Assembly: GCA_963848415.1 (NCBI GenBank)
Contig: CAWKDN010000001.1
Location: forward strand, 2,356,001-2,420,000
Source: CAVQBC01 sp963848415
GTDB taxonomy: Bacteria; Actinomycetota; Thermoleophilia; Solirubrobacterales; Solirubrobacteraceae
DNA: 64,000 nucleotides
Direction of reading: 5' to 3'
Shown: one piece after another, positions 32,734 to 43,300 of the stretch
Numbering within the stretch: the first letter of the stretch is position 1
Layout: each line of letters opens with the position of its first letter
Position numbers and translations under genes: made by a program
Notes under the pieces: model-generated
What the model was told of the DNA's origin: nothing
Databases searched by the model: none
The model's input: the letters and a program-made list of their open reading frames with translations, nothing else

Positions 32734-35603
32734 CGGTCGCCAACCCGTTCACCGACCAGGGGCTGCCCGGTCCCCGGCTGACGCCGGCGGAGGCCGTGGC
32801 CCTCGCCGCCGAGGCGTTCGGGGTCCACGGCGAGGCGCGCGAGCTGGGCAGCCAGCAGGACCAGAACTTCCGCCTCGACACGCCCGCGGGGCGCTTCGTG
32901 CTCAAGATCTCCAGCCCGGCCTTCACCGCCTCCGAGCTCGACCTCCAGGACCGGGCGATGGCGCACGTGGCGGCGCGGCTGGGGAAGGTCGTCCCGGTTG
33001 CGATCCCGGGCGTCGCCGGGACGGAGATCGTCCGCGCCGGCGAACACGACGTCCGCCTGCTCAGCTACCTCGAGGGCGACGTGCTCCACGCCGCCGGCTA
33101 CCACGCCCCCGCCGTGCTGGGCGCCGCGGGCGGGCTGGTGGCGCATGTCGCGGCGGCGCTGGCCGACTTCGACCACCCGGCCGCCGACCGCGTCCTGCAG
33201 TGGGACGTCGCCCGCGCGGCCGAGGTCGTCGAGGCCTTCGCCCCGTGGACCCGCGACACCGCGCGCCGCGCGCTGCTCGAGCGCACGATGGGGCGCGCGT
33301 CGGCCGCGCTCGAGCCGCTCGCCGCGGCCCTGCGCCGGCAGGTCATCCACGGCGACGCCAACGACCAGAACGTGCTCACCCAGCACGGCGCCGACGGCCG
33401 GCCCGAGCCGTGCGGCCTGCTGGACTTCGGCGACGTCTGCCGCACGTGGCTCGCCGCCGAGTGCGCGGTGCTGGCCGCCTCGCTGTGCGCGCAGCGCCCC
33501 GACCGGGTGGTCCAGGCGGCCGCCGCGATCGTGGGCGGCTTTCACGCCGTCTGCCCGCTGCGCGAGGAGGAGGTGGCCGCGATGCCCGCGCTGATGGCCG
33601 CCCGGGTCGCCCTGTGCGCGGCCGCCTGCGAGCAGCAGGCGGTGCTCGAGCCCGGCAACGCCTACGCGGTCGAGGGGGCCGTCGAGGCCTGGCACGAGCT
33701 CGACGCGGTCGCGGCCGTGCCGCCGCCGCTGCTGGACGCCGCCCTGCGCGCCGCCTGCGGTCTGTCGCCGGCGCCGTTGCCGCGCGTCCCGCGCTGCGGT
33801 CCGCTCAGCCCCGCACTCGAAGGCGCGCGACCGCGTGTCGTCGACCTCTCCACACGCGGCGACCTGCTGACGCCCGGCGCCTGGCGCGACCCCGCCGCGG
33901 TGGCGGCGGCGCTCGCGGGCGCCGGGCCGGCCGGCGAGGCGCCCGCGACGGCCGTCGGCCCCGCCGTCACCCGCCACGGCGAGGGGCGCCTGGTGGGGGA
34001 GACCGGTGCCGGGCTCGAGGAGCCCGCGACCGTGCACCTCGGCGTCGACGTCTTCCTGCCCGCGGGCAGCGCGGTGCTCGCCCCGCTGGCCGGCCGCGTC
34101 CTGCGGCGCGGCGAGCGCGAGCTCGTGCTCGCGCTCGACCACGCAACGGCGCTGCGGCTCGCCGGCCTGATCCCAGCTCAACCCGGCGACGGGGTCGATG
34201 CGGGCGAGGCGCTCGGGACGGTGGCCCACCCCGCGCCCGGCGAGCACCTGCCCGCCCACCTCCACGTCCAGCTCGGCCCCGTGGCCATCGACGAGTTGCC
34301 CGGGCGCGTGCCCGCCTCGCTGGCGCCGGCCTGGCTCGCCGTCAGTCCCGACCCCTCCCCGCTGCTCGGCCTCGACGCCGGCGAGCCCGCCGAGCGGCCG
34401 CAGGCGGTGCTGGCCCGCCGCCGCCGCGCCGTGGCGAGCCCCCAGCGCCTGTACTTCCCCGACGCCCCGCCGCTGTTCGAGCGCGGCTGGCGGCAGTGGC
34501 TCTACGACGTCGGCGGCCGGCCCTACCTGGACATGGTCAACAATGTCACGATCCTCGGCCACGCCCACCCGGACGTCGAGGCGGCGGCGAGCCGGCAGCT
34601 GCGCCGGCTGAACACCAACTCGCGCTTCCTCTACGACGCCTTCGGGCGCTACGCCGAGCGGCTGGCGGCGCTGGTGGCCGCTCCGCTCGAGGTCGTCTTC
34701 TGCGTCAACAGCGGAAGCGAGGCGGTCGACCTCGCGCTGCGCCTGGCGCGTGAGACCACCGGCCGGCGCGATGTGATCTGCCTGGCGGGCGCCTACCACG
34801 GCTGGACGACCGCCACCGACGAGACGGCCAAGGCGCCGCCGTGGGTGCACCCGATCGAACCGCCGCACCTCGACCCCGGGCGCTCGCTCGCCCAGCTGCG
34901 CGAGGCGGTGCAGCGCCGGCCGCCCGCGGCGCTGCTGTGCGAGTCGCCGCTGGGCAACCGGGGCGGGGTGCTGCTGCCCGACGGGTGGCTGGCCGAGGCC
35001 TACGAGATGGCCCGCGCGGCCGGCGGGCTGTGCATCGCCGACGAGGTGCAGGTCGGCTTCGGGCGCTGCGGCAGTCACTTCTGGGCCTTCGAGCGCGAGG
35101 GCGTGGCGCCGGACCTCGTGACGCTCGCCAAGCCGGCCGGCAACGGCCACCCGCTCGGGGCCGTGATCGCGACGCGGGCGACGGCCGACGCCTTCGACGC
35201 CCAGGAGGACCTCTTCTCCTCGCCCGGCGGCAGTCCCGTCTCCTGCGAGATCGGGCTCGCGGTGCTCGACGCCTTCGAGCGCGAGGGCCTGCAGGAGAAC
35301 GCGCGGCGGGTCGGCGAGCACCTGACGCACCGGCTCGGGCCGCTGGTCGACGATGTCGGGCTCGTGTCCGCGCTGCACGGCGTCGGGCTCTACCGCGGCC
35401 TCGAGCTCACCCGCGCCGACGGCACGCCGGCGGGGGCGGAGGCGCTCGCCGTCTGCGAGCGCCTGCTCGGCCTCGGCGTGATCGTCCAGCCCACGGGGCC
35501 GGACATGAACGTGCTCAAGCTCAAGCCGCCGCTGTGCGTGAGCGAGGACGACGTCGACCTGTTGGCCGCGGCGCTGCGCACGACGCTCGAGCAGGGCTGG
35601 TAG
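32730..35603 (+). CDS. three-domain fusion: aminoglycoside phosphotransferase-like kinase, M23 domain, class III aminotransferase
   Basis: 957 residues. Domain 1 (about 1-345): APH-like kinase with the Brenner motif HGDANDQN (about 207-214) and LLDFGD. Domain 2 (about 420-545): LytM/M23-like with HLGVD (about 435-439) and HLHVQL (about 510), keeping the metal ligands. Domain 3 (about 560-957): class III aminotransferase with NSGSEAVDLALRL, CIADEVQVGFGR and the PLP lysine in LAKPAGNGHP (about 800). The kinase-plus-lyase combination parallels hydroxylysine kinase with phosphohydroxylysine or phosphoethanolamine phospho-lyase. It acts after the M20 enzyme in the same operon; the substrate is not proven. 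Confidence 0.87.
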   Translation: MTVANPFTDQGLPGPRLTPAEAVALAAEAFGVHGEARELGSQQDQNFRLDTPAGRFVLKISSPAFTASELDLQDRAMAHVAARLGKVVPVAIPGVAGTEIVRAGEHDVRLLSYLEGDVLHAAGYHAPAVLGAAGGLVAHVAAALADFDHPAADRVLQWDVARAAEVVEAFAPWTRDTARRALLERTMGRASAALEPLAAALRRQVIHGDANDQNVLTQHGADGRPEPCGLLDFGDVCRTWLAAECAVLAASLCAQRPDRVVQAAAAIVGGFHAVCPLREEEVAAMPALMAARVALCAAACEQQAVLEPGNAYAVEGAVEAWHELDAVAAVPPPLLDAALRAACGLSPAPLPRVPRCGPLSPALEGARPRVVDLSTRGDLLTPGAWRDPAAVAAALAGAGPAGEAPATAVGPAVTRHGEGRLVGETGAGLEEPATVHLGVDVFLPAGSAVLAPLAGRVLRRGERELVLALDHATALRLAGLIPAQPGDGVDAGEALGTVAHPAPGEHLPAHLHVQLGPVAIDELPGRVPASLAPAWLAVSPDPSPLLGLDAGEPAERPQAVLARRRRAVASPQRLYFPDAPPLFERGWRQWLYDVGGRPYLDMVNNVTILGHAHPDVEAAASRQLRRLNTNSRFLYDAFGRYAERLAALVAAPLEVVFCVNSGSEAVDLALRLARETTGRRDVICLAGAYHGWTTATDETAKAPPWVHPIEPPHLDPGRSLAQLREAVQRRPPAALLCESPLGNRGGVLLPDGWLAEAYEMARAAGGLCIADEVQVGFGRCGSHFWAFEREGVAPDLVTLAKPAGNGHPLGAVIATRATADAFDAQEDLFSSPGGSPVSCEIGLAVLDAFEREGLQENARRVGEHLTHRLGPLVDDVGLVSALHGVGLYRGLELTRADGTPAGAEALAVCERLLGLGVIVQPTGPDMNVLKLKPPLCVSEDDVDLLAAALRTTLEQGW

Positions 35604-35616
35604 CCGCGCGCGACGT

Positions 35617-36321
35617 TCAGCGCCAGGGAAGCCAGCGCGGCAGCACCGGCACGATCAGCGCGTGGGTGGCGAAGCCCGTCAGGCGCTCGAGCATCAGCTC
35701 CGCCTCGCGGCGGGCCGCGGCGTCGTCGCGCAGGTGCCAGAGCAGCTCCGCCGCCGACCACGCGCGGGCGCGCCCGACCTCGACCTTCCAGATCGCCAGC
35801 ACGTCGTCCAGGCGCCCGAGCGTGCGGTCCAGCCAGCCGACGATCCCGCGGGTCAGGTCGCGCTTGACCCGCTCCTGGACCGTGGCGAGGATCGCGTCGA
35901 CGCGGCGGTAGTCGCGCAGGATCGCCTCGTCGCCCCACGGCTCGACCCCGAGCGCCGTCGCGGTGGACCCGAGCGCGAGCGCCAGGTCGTGGTTGATGTG
36001 CGCGTTCATGCCGGCGAAGGCGAACTGCACCGGGTGCACCGCGCGGTCGCCGCGGCGCTCGAACAGCGGCGCCCACGCCTTCGAGGGCGCCGGCGCCGCG
36101 CAGGCGGCGAAGTAGAGCTCGGCGAAGGCGACGTCCAGGTGGGCGACGAACTCCGGCGCCTCGAAGCCGCCCTGGCGGGTGAGGGCGTCGCGGACGGCCA
36201 GCGTCACCTCGAGGTAGAGGCCGTTGAAGGCGCGCACCCCGTCGAGCGGGCCGCCGCCGAGCGTCGTCTCGAGCTCGCGCAGGCGGGCGACGACCGCATC
36301 GACGTCCGGCGCAGGGGTCAC
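35617..36321 (-). CDS. DUF5995 family protein
   Basis: 234 residues from a GTG overlapping the VWA gene's stop (GTGA). Conserved features: VRAFNGLYLEVTLAVRDAL, FVAHLDVAFAELYFAAC, VQFAFAGMNAHINHDLALAL and a C-terminal RREAELMLERLTGFATHALI. This matches the DUF5995 family, which is alpha-helical, with His/Asp/Glu residues (HINHD) that could bind metal. No known role. It is the last gene of a three-gene operon with MoxR and VWA proteins. Confidence 0.72.
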   Translation of the reverse strand: MTPAPDVDAVVARLRELETTLGGGPLDGVRAFNGLYLEVTLAVRDALTRQGGFEAPEFVAHLDVAFAELYFAACAAPAPSKAWAPLFERRGDRAVHPVQFAFAGMNAHINHDLALALGSTATALGVEPWGDEAILRDYRRVDAILATVQERVKRDLTRGIVGWLDRTLGRLDDVLAIWKVEVGRARAWSAAELLWHLRDDAAARREAELMLERLTGFATHALIVPVLPRWLPWR

Positions 36322-37739
36322 GCGACGAGCGGCCGGGTGAGCGCCTTGACGAAGTCCTCGAGCTGGCGCGTGGTCCAGCACTCGTAGGCCTCGCACCACG
36401 GCTCGTAGGCGGCGATCACCGAGTCGCCGTAGTTCCAGTACAGGCGCGGCTCGGGGTTCAGCCAGAACGTCCGGCCCGCCCGCTCGGCCACGCGGGCGAA
36501 CACATCGGCGCGCGGATCGCGGCCGTTCGTGCGCGCGTCGCCGAGCACGATCACCGTCGCGCGCGGGTGCAGGTCGTCCTCGACCTGGGCGAGGAACTCG
36601 CGCCAGACGCGCCCGTAGTCCGTGTAGCCCGAGACGTCAGCCACGCCCGCGTCCTTGGAGATCGCGTCCGAGACCGCCCGGAAGGAGCGCTCGCGCTCGA
36701 AGACGTCGGTCACCTCGGAGATCCGCTCGACGAACACGAAGGAGCGCATCTTGCGGAAGGCGTCGTGCAGCGCGTGCAGCACGCTGAGGAAGAAGACCGA
36801 CGCCGAGGTGACGCTGGTGGAGACGTCGCAGAGCACGTAGAGCTCGGGGCGCCGAGGCCGCCGCGGCCGGTACTTGAGCACGACCGGCACCCCGCCGGTC
36901 TCCAGCGACGCGCGCATCGTCCGGCGAACGTCGACGTGCGCGTGGCGCTGGTGGCCCTTGGTCTCGTGGCCCTGGGTGGCCAGGCGCCGCTTGAGCTGGG
37001 TGACGACCCGGTGCACGGCGGCGAGGTCCTGCAGCGGGCCGGAGGGCAGCGCGCGGTCGAGCTCGTTCAGCGGCCGCGACGGCGGCAGGTCGCCGGTGCG
37101 CTCGATCTGCGCCCGCTCGAGCTCGCGCCGCAGGTGCGCCTCGAAGCGCCGGATCTGCTCGCGCGTGAGCGGCTCGGCCGGGCCCTCGCCGGGGTCCGGC
37201 GGCGGCGTGCTGCCGGGCTCGGAGCGCAGGCCGAGCGCGCGCCGGATCCGCTGGACGTCGACGCCGAGCACGCCCGAGCCCTCGCCGCGGCGCCCGAAGG
37301 CGGCGATCGCCAGCCGCGCGAGGTCGCGCATCGCGGACTCGTCGCCGTCGCGGATCGCCTGGATCAGCTGCGCGCGCAGGTGGTCGAAGTCCAGCCGCTC
37401 GCCGCCGGTGATGCCGTCCTCGCCGGCGCCGTCCTCGCCGCCCTCGCGCACGTCGCGGCGCACCGCCTCGGCCTCGGCGGCGCGGAAGAAGAAGCGCTCG
37501 AAGATCAGCTCGAAGACGCGCCGGTCGTCCTGGGACTTGGCCAGCGTGGCCGCCAGCGCTTCGCGGAAGGGACCGGGCTCCGTCCAGCCGATCTCGCTCA
37601 GGGCGGCGAAGGCGTCGAGCAGCTCGGAGGTGCCGACCGCCACGTGCTCGGCCCGCAGCGCCTCGGCGAACTCCACCACGCGCGCCTGGAAGCCGGGCAG
37701 CTCGGGCCCTGATACGGCGCCGAGGCCGGGCGCGCTCAC
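36318..37739 (-). CDS. VWA domain (CoxE-like) protein
   Basis: 473 residues from a GTG overlapping the MoxR stop. The N-terminal part is helical (VVEFAEALRAEHVAVGTSELLDAF...), the middle is charged and flexible, and the C-terminal half is a von Willebrand A fold with MIDAS-type residues (LCDVSTSVTSAS, i.e. DxSxS). The end WCEAYECWTTRQL is typical of CoxE-like proteins. Such proteins work with a MoxR ATPase as a chaperone or metal-insertion machine. No carbon monoxide dehydrogenase genes are nearby, so the client is unknown. Confidence 0.87.
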   Translation of the reverse strand: MSAPGLGAVSGPELPGFQARVVEFAEALRAEHVAVGTSELLDAFAALSEIGWTEPGPFREALAATLAKSQDDRRVFELIFERFFFRAAEAEAVRRDVREGGEDGAGEDGITGGERLDFDHLRAQLIQAIRDGDESAMRDLARLAIAAFGRRGEGSGVLGVDVQRIRRALGLRSEPGSTPPPDPGEGPAEPLTREQIRRFEAHLRRELERAQIERTGDLPPSRPLNELDRALPSGPLQDLAAVHRVVTQLKRRLATQGHETKGHQRHAHVDVRRTMRASLETGGVPVVLKYRPRRPRRPELYVLCDVSTSVTSASVFFLSVLHALHDAFRKMRSFVFVERISEVTDVFERERSFRAVSDAISKDAGVADVSGYTDYGRVWREFLAQVEDDLHPRATVIVLGDARTNGRDPRADVFARVAERAGRTFWLNPEPRLYWNYGDSVIAAYEPWCEAYECWTTRQLEDFVKALTRPLVA

Positions 37740-38644
37740 GTCCCGCGGGCGTCCGCGGGCGCGGCGATCCGGACGCCGACGCGCTCGGCCACCGTGTCGA
37801 GGTCCGTGCGGTGCTTGACGATGATCGAGAGCGTCTGCTTGAAGACCTCGGGCGAGATGTCGTCGGCGCCCAGCAGCAGCAGCGCGCGCGCCCAGTCGAT
37901 CGACTCGGCGATCGACGGCGGCTTCTTGAGGTCCAGCTCCCGCACGAGGCTCACCAGCTCGACCAGCCGGCCGGCGATCGCCTCCGGCAGCTCGGGGGCG
38001 TGCAGGCGCACGATCGCCAGCTCGTGCTCGGTCGACGGGTAGTCGAGCCACAGGTACAGGCAGCGGCGCTTGAGCGCCTCGGTCAGCTCGCGCGAGTTGT
38101 TGGAGGTCAGCACCACCACGGGGTGTGTGCGCGCCTCGATCCGCCCGAGCTCGGGGATCGAGATCTGGAAGTCCGAGAGCAGCTCGAGCAGCATCGCCTC
38201 GAACTCCTGGTCGGTCTTGTCGATCTCGTCGATCAGCAGCACGACCGGCTCGGGCGCCGCGATGGCGCTCAGCAGCGGGCGGGCGAGCAGGAACTCCTCG
38301 CCGAAGATGTCGTCCTGGACGGCGTCCCACCCCGTGCCGGCGGCCTCGGCCTGGATCCGCAGCAGCTGCTTGCGGTAGTTCCACTCGTAGAGCGCCTTGG
38401 CCTCGTCGAGGCCCTCGTAGCACTGCAGGCGCACGAGCGTGCGGCCGAGGTAGCTCGCCAGCGCCTTGGCCAGCTCCGTCTTGCCGACGCCGGCGGGTCC
38501 CTCGACCAGCACGGGCTTGCCGAGCCGGGCCGCCAGGTAGGCGACCAGCGCGGTCGACTCGCCGGGCAGATAGCCGACCGACTCGAGCCCCGCGGCGACC
38601 TCGGATACCGAGGCCGGCAGGGTGGCGGAGGCGGCGGGGCCCAT
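37736..38644 (-). CDS. MoxR family AAA ATPase (CoxD-like)
   Basis: 302 residues. AAA+ core with Walker A EGPAGVGKTELA (about 48-59), Walker B VVLLIDEIDKTD, sensor 1 VLTSNNSRELTEALKRRC and a C-terminal helical lid. The phrase LQCYEGLDEAKALYEWNYRKQLL is characteristic of the CoxD/MoxR group. It drives assembly or activation of client enzymes with its VWA partner, encoded just downstream with a 4-base overlap. First gene of the operon; a small membrane protein gene diverges 38 bases upstream. Confidence 0.9.
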   Translation of the reverse strand: MGPAASATLPASVSEVAAGLESVGYLPGESTALVAYLAARLGKPVLVEGPAGVGKTELAKALASYLGRTLVRLQCYEGLDEAKALYEWNYRKQLLRIQAEAAGTGWDAVQDDIFGEEFLLARPLLSAIAAPEPVVLLIDEIDKTDQEFEAMLLELLSDFQISIPELGRIEARTHPVVVLTSNNSRELTEALKRRCLYLWLDYPSTEHELAIVRLHAPELPEAIAGRLVELVSLVRELDLKKPPSIAESIDWARALLLLGADDISPEVFKQTLSIIVKHRTDLDTVAERVGVRIAAPADARGT

Positions 38645-38682
38645 CGCGGTCGAGTGTAGGGAAGGCCATACTCGCCCTCGGC

Positions 38683-38847
38683 ATGAATCCCTCGCCGGTC
38701 CCGTTCGCGCTCCTGATGATCGTCGGCTTCGTCGTGGGCGCCGCCGGGCACCTGTGGCGCAGCCGGACCGTGGCGGCGATCGGGATCGGGATGGTGTTCC
38801 TCGGCGCGCTGCTGCTGCCGCTGTGGCTCTACCTCACTCGACCCTGA
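38683..38847 (+). CDS. small two-helix membrane protein
   Basis: 54 residues: two hydrophobic segments (about 7-24 and 30-49) separated by the short basic loop HLWRSRT. The ATG at 38683 is the only good start, and composition is clearly membrane-like. No family recognised. Its 3' end overlaps the convergent secreted-protein gene by 14 bases, and its start is divergent from the MoxR operon, so they may share a regulatory region of under 40 bases. Confidence 0.55.
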   Translation: MNPSPVPFALLMIVGFVVGAAGHLWRSRTVAAIGIGMVFLGALLLPLWLYLTRP

Positions 38848-40162
38848 ACGCACCCTGGGCGTAGGTGCGAAGCGGAAGGCCGGAACCGGCGGGGCGGCTG
38901 GACCAGACAACGAGCGCCCGGACGGGAGAGCGGCCAGCTACCAGGGCGCCGCCGCGGGCGCTGCCTGTCGCCGGCACCGGTTCGGGGAAGAAGAACCCGC
39001 GCGGCGTGCTCGCCGTCGACACTTGTCCCCGATCGTCCGCGGCGCCGGAGTCCCAGGCCACGATGCGCTCGCCGCCGCGGGCGACGAGGCCGGTCACGAC
39101 GGCATCGGTGCCGGGCGGGGAGTCGAACGTGATGCCGCCGAAGCGGCCGTCCGCCGTCGTGGCGGCCACGGCCGCGCGGCGATGCAGGCCGTCGGATCCC
39201 GTCCAGGCCAGCACGACCGACCGGCGACCGGCGACCACGAGCTCGACGGGCGCCTGCAACAGGCCGGCGTCCTGGCGCATGAGGAGCTGGGCCGGCTGGA
39301 AGCGACGGCCACCGGCGGGGCGCAGCGCGGCCTGGACGAAGACCGGCCCGAGCGTCCCGCCCTCGCTGCGGGCCTGGGCGCTCCAGGCCAGATGGATGCG
39401 CCCCTCCGGGGTGACGGCCGCCCGCAGCTCGGCACCGAAGGTCGGCTCGGAGACGATCGTCTCCGCCGGCCCGAACGCGCGCCCCCGCCGCGGACGCACG
39501 CGAGCGCGGACGACCCCGCGCGCCTCCCACGCCACCACCGTTTGCCCGGCGGGTCCGACGGCGATCGCCACCGAGCGCACGCTGTCGGTCGCGAGCCGGA
39601 GCGGGCGCCCGAACTGGCCGCCGGGTGCGCGCAGGCTCACGCGCACCCGGTCCGTGCGCGTCCCGCGGTCCTCCCACCAGGCGAGCGCCGCGTCGCCGGC
39701 GGTCCCGGTGGCGAGCCGCACGCCGCGAACGCCTCGGCCGCCGGCGACCGCACGGGCGCGGCCGAAGCGCCCGTCCGTGCGCCCGGCGGCGACGGCGAGC
39801 CGGGCACGCGACCCGCCGCGCTGAAGCGCCGCGAAGGCGCGCGAGGCACCGACGGTGGCGACGTCGACCAGGCCGCTCGGGGCTGGGCGCTCGCGCCGGA
39901 AGCGACCCGCGTCGGTGTCGAACGCGGCCATGCTCGTCCCGGTCCGGGCTGCCTCGCCGAGGCCGTCCTGCCAGGTCCACCACGCCAGGGCGTCACCGCT
40001 CGTGCCGGCGACGATCCGCGGCGGGTCGACGAAGAGGTGCGACCCCGACAGCGTCTGGGCCCCGACCCAGGGCGACCCCGGGCCGGCCGGCGCGACCGGC
40101 GCGAACGTCGCGACGCCCGCGCAGGCGAGCACGAGTACGAGGGCGATCCGGCGGAGCAACAT
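38834..40162 (-). CDS. secreted beta-propeller-like protein
   Basis: 442 residues with a signal peptide (about 1-26, ending APAG). The mature chain is built of repeated beta-rich units of about 45-50 residues in which a Trp-containing strand (ALAWWTW, ALAWWED, TVVAWEA, IHLAWSA, VLAWTGS, IVAWDSG, LVVWSSR) recurs about seven times, as in a propeller. Arg-rich loops are typical of secreted proteins of this group. No catalytic motif seen. It is divergent from the first FG-GAP giant with a 148-base spacer. Confidence 0.7.
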   Translation of the reverse strand: MLLRRIALVLVLACAGVATFAPVAPAGPGSPWVGAQTLSGSHLFVDPPRIVAGTSGDALAWWTWQDGLGEAARTGTSMAAFDTDAGRFRRERPAPSGLVDVATVGASRAFAALQRGGSRARLAVAAGRTDGRFGRARAVAGGRGVRGVRLATGTAGDAALAWWEDRGTRTDRVRVSLRAPGGQFGRPLRLATDSVRSVAIAVGPAGQTVVAWEARGVVRARVRPRRGRAFGPAETIVSEPTFGAELRAAVTPEGRIHLAWSAQARSEGGTLGPVFVQAALRPAGGRRFQPAQLLMRQDAGLLQAPVELVVAGRRSVVLAWTGSDGLHRRAAVAATTADGRFGGITFDSPPGTDAVVTGLVARGGERIVAWDSGAADDRGQVSTASTPRGFFFPEPVPATGSARGGALVAGRSPVRALVVWSSRPAGSGLPLRTYAQGAFRVE

Positions 40163-40310
40163 GGTGTCAAGTTCAACGCCCGCCGCCGGCGCGAGTTGCG
40201 CGCGGCTGTCGGCCGGGCGGGGCGGACCTCGCGGGTGGCCCGCTCCTCGTCAGAGCGGGAACACGCCAAGTACGGTTGACCGCCGCGAGACCGCGTTGGG
40301 AGGGTGGGCC

Positions 40311-43300
40311 ATGGCGGTCCAGCGGGTCCTTGGGTGGGGGGTGGGCGTCGTGCTGCTGCTGGCGCTGCCGTCGAGCGCGCTCGCCGATGCCTGCGACCAG
40401 AGCGCGGATGACAGCTACACGGGCAACTGCGGCCCGCTGTTCGCGGTCCCGACGTGGGGTGACGCCGGCGGATGGACCGACCCGTCGAGGTACGCGACGA
40501 TCCAGCTGGCCGATGTCAACGGCGACGGCCGCGACGAGCTGCTGGGCCGCAACGGCCAGGGCATCGAGATCTTCCGCTTCGACACGACGGTGGGGCAGTG
40601 GCGCCCGCAGGTCAACGCCAACGCCGTGCCGCTGGCGCTGACGGACTTCCGCTCGCCCGCGCCCTCGGAGGAGAGCGAGCCCAACTGGGACCAGCCCCAG
40701 TACGCGCTCACGATCGGAACCGCCAACCTCGACGGAAAGCCCGGCGAGGAGATCTTCGGCCGCTTCCCGGACGGCCTGCACGCCTACACGTACGTGCCGC
40801 CGGCGGGAGGGACCAGCATCGACGGCGGGAGCTGGCAGCGGATCGCCGGCGCGGGCGCGTTCAGCGACGCCGACGGGGCGTGGGACCCGAGCATCTACAC
40901 CACTATCCAGCGGGGACTCCCGCTCTTCGGGACGCCGGCGACGGTGATCGGTCGTCAGAAGGAGACGCCGGACGACGACTACGCGAGCCTCGTCGCGAGC
41001 TCGTTGCAGGCCGGGGCCTGGCAGCTCGACGCCATCGCGGGCTCGCAGCCTCAGTACGGCGCCGAGCTGGCGTGGGGGAACGACGAGTGTGGGACGCCGG
41101 CGTGCTACCTCGACGTGCGGGCGGCGCAGCTCGCCACGTCGGTGCCGGACCCGGCTCGGAACCTCGGGCCGCTCATCTCGTCGCCCGGCCAGCTGCTCTC
41201 GCGCACGCAGTACGGGCTCGCGGCGTGGACGCAGGACAGCACGCAGCAGTGGTTCGCGATCGGCGGGACGCAGCCGTACGAGGGCCCGGGGCAGCTCGAC
41301 AGCCTCGGCCCGTTCGCCGACGTGCCGGGGCCGGACTGCCCGTTCTCCTCCAACGGCGCGTCGGGCGAGGGCAGCGGCGACTGCCTGGGCTCGGCCCCGG
41401 CCTACTATGAGACGCTGCGGACGGCGAACCTCGACGGCCTGCCGGGCGACGAGCTGCTCGCGCTCGCCAGCGACGGGCTGCGCGTCAAGCAGTTCAACGG
41501 CACGGGCTACGACTCGCTGGCCACGCTCAGCGCCCTCGCGTTGCCGGGGGGGGTGCTGTCGGACCTGGAGCCGGGGCTCTGGGGCTCGATCCGCACGGGC
41601 GACGTCGACGGCGACGGCAAGGACGAGGTGCTGGCCCTCGACGGCATCGGGCTGCAGGCGTGGTCGTACAACCGGACGACGAACGCCTGGACGAGGCTGC
41701 AGCCGTCGCCGGCGCTCGCGCTGGCCGCCGACCCGTGGCTGACGCAGCGGGAGTACTACGCCACGATCCAGACCGGCGACGTCGACGGCGACGGTCGTGA
41801 CGACGTCGTCGCGCGCGGCCCGTACGGGATCCGCACGTGGTTCTACGACCGGCGGGGCACCGGCGGCTGGGAGCGCTATCTGCCCGACGGCTTCGCGCCC
41901 TGGCCCAACGCGGCGCAGGCGGCGGCGTACGAGGCGCTGACGCCGGTGGCCAAGGCAGGCAACGCAATCCCGGAGACGGCGAGCGAGACCCGCAAGGTGT
42001 GGGCCGACGAGACCGCGCCCGACGCCACGACGCTCACCAACCTGCAGCTCGGGAACAAGAGCCTGCCGACGGTCGCCGGCTGCACCGGCCCGGTGCCTGG
42101 CAGCCCGACGTACTCCGCGTGCACGCCGCCGGCCGGCAGCACCACCTTCAACGCGGGCGACTGGACCGCGATGGTCAACGAGCTGCTGACCGAGATCGAC
42201 GCCGCCCAAGAAGTGCTCGGGTACTTCGCCCAGCTCGACGCCATGCGAACGAGCCTCTTCATCGACGAGGGCGCCGTGCTGCCCGCGATCGGTGACAAGC
42301 TCGGGCTCAGCGCCGCCGCCTCAAACGCGGCCGGGTTCAACCTGCAGAGCTTCTTCGCCGGCTTCTTGGGGATCGCCGCGTCGATCGCGAGCCTCGTCCC
42401 AGGCGTCGGGCCGGAGCTGAGCGCGCTCTTGTGGGTCGCCTCGGAGCTCGTCTCGACGATCCCGTCGGCGTCGCCGACGGCGTCCGACGCGACGCCGTTC
42501 CAGACGACCTATGCCGGCCTGCAGGCGAAGTTCGCGGCGATCGTCAGCGAGGCCGACGCGGCGGTGAAAGCTCAGAGCCAGGAGATCCGCCAGGACGCCG
42601 GCCTGCTCGCGCTGGTGGCGCAGCTGCGCTCGAGCGGCACTTGGGCAATGGACACCGCCGGCATCAGCAGCGCGGCCAACCAGGGGTTCGCGATCTGGGT
42701 CTACCAGACGCTCATGCCCACGGTCTTCGAGCGCTACCAGATCACGGGCTGCGACAGCACGATCCAGCGAGACGGCGCCTCGTTCGCCTGCCAGGGCCCC
42801 GCCGACGCGCCCGGCGTCCTCGGCTCACCTTCGGACTTCACGACGATCGGCCCGCCGGGAGGGCCCAACTGCCGGCCGCAGGGCGGCGGCGTCAGCAACT
42901 GGACCTGCTCCTACGTGTCGGCGCCGCCCGACCTCATGACCCAGATCTGGGGGCCGCTGTCGGACCGCTGCACGTACGTGCCAGGTCGTTCCCTGGGCGC
43001 GTGGACGTTCGGGAACTGCACGACCGGCGTGGACCCCTACGCGAGCATCGGCGTCAACGCATGGAACTTCAACACCTACACGGGCGACCCCATCAACTTC
43101 CCCGGGGCCGCCCCGGCGGCCCCGGCGTCCGCGGCCCGGGCGCGCTCGCGACCGGCGATCGCGCTCGGCCGGCCGAAGATCGGGCGCCGGGCCGGCACGC
43201 GTGCCTCGGCCGACGTCCGCGGGGGCACCTTCCTCCCGACCGGGCTGCGGCTGGCGGACGCCACCGTCCGCCTCGACCGCCTGCTCTTCGAATCCGGCGG

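Noticed and set aside
36318..38644. Carbon monoxide dehydrogenase maturation cluster
   Set aside because: The MoxR and VWA proteins resemble CoxD and CoxE, but no coxM, coxS, coxL or accessory genes are adjacent.
39855..40310. Upstream extension of giant 1
   Set aside because: It runs antisense through another gene; ATG 40311 has a ribosome binding site and a proper signal peptide.
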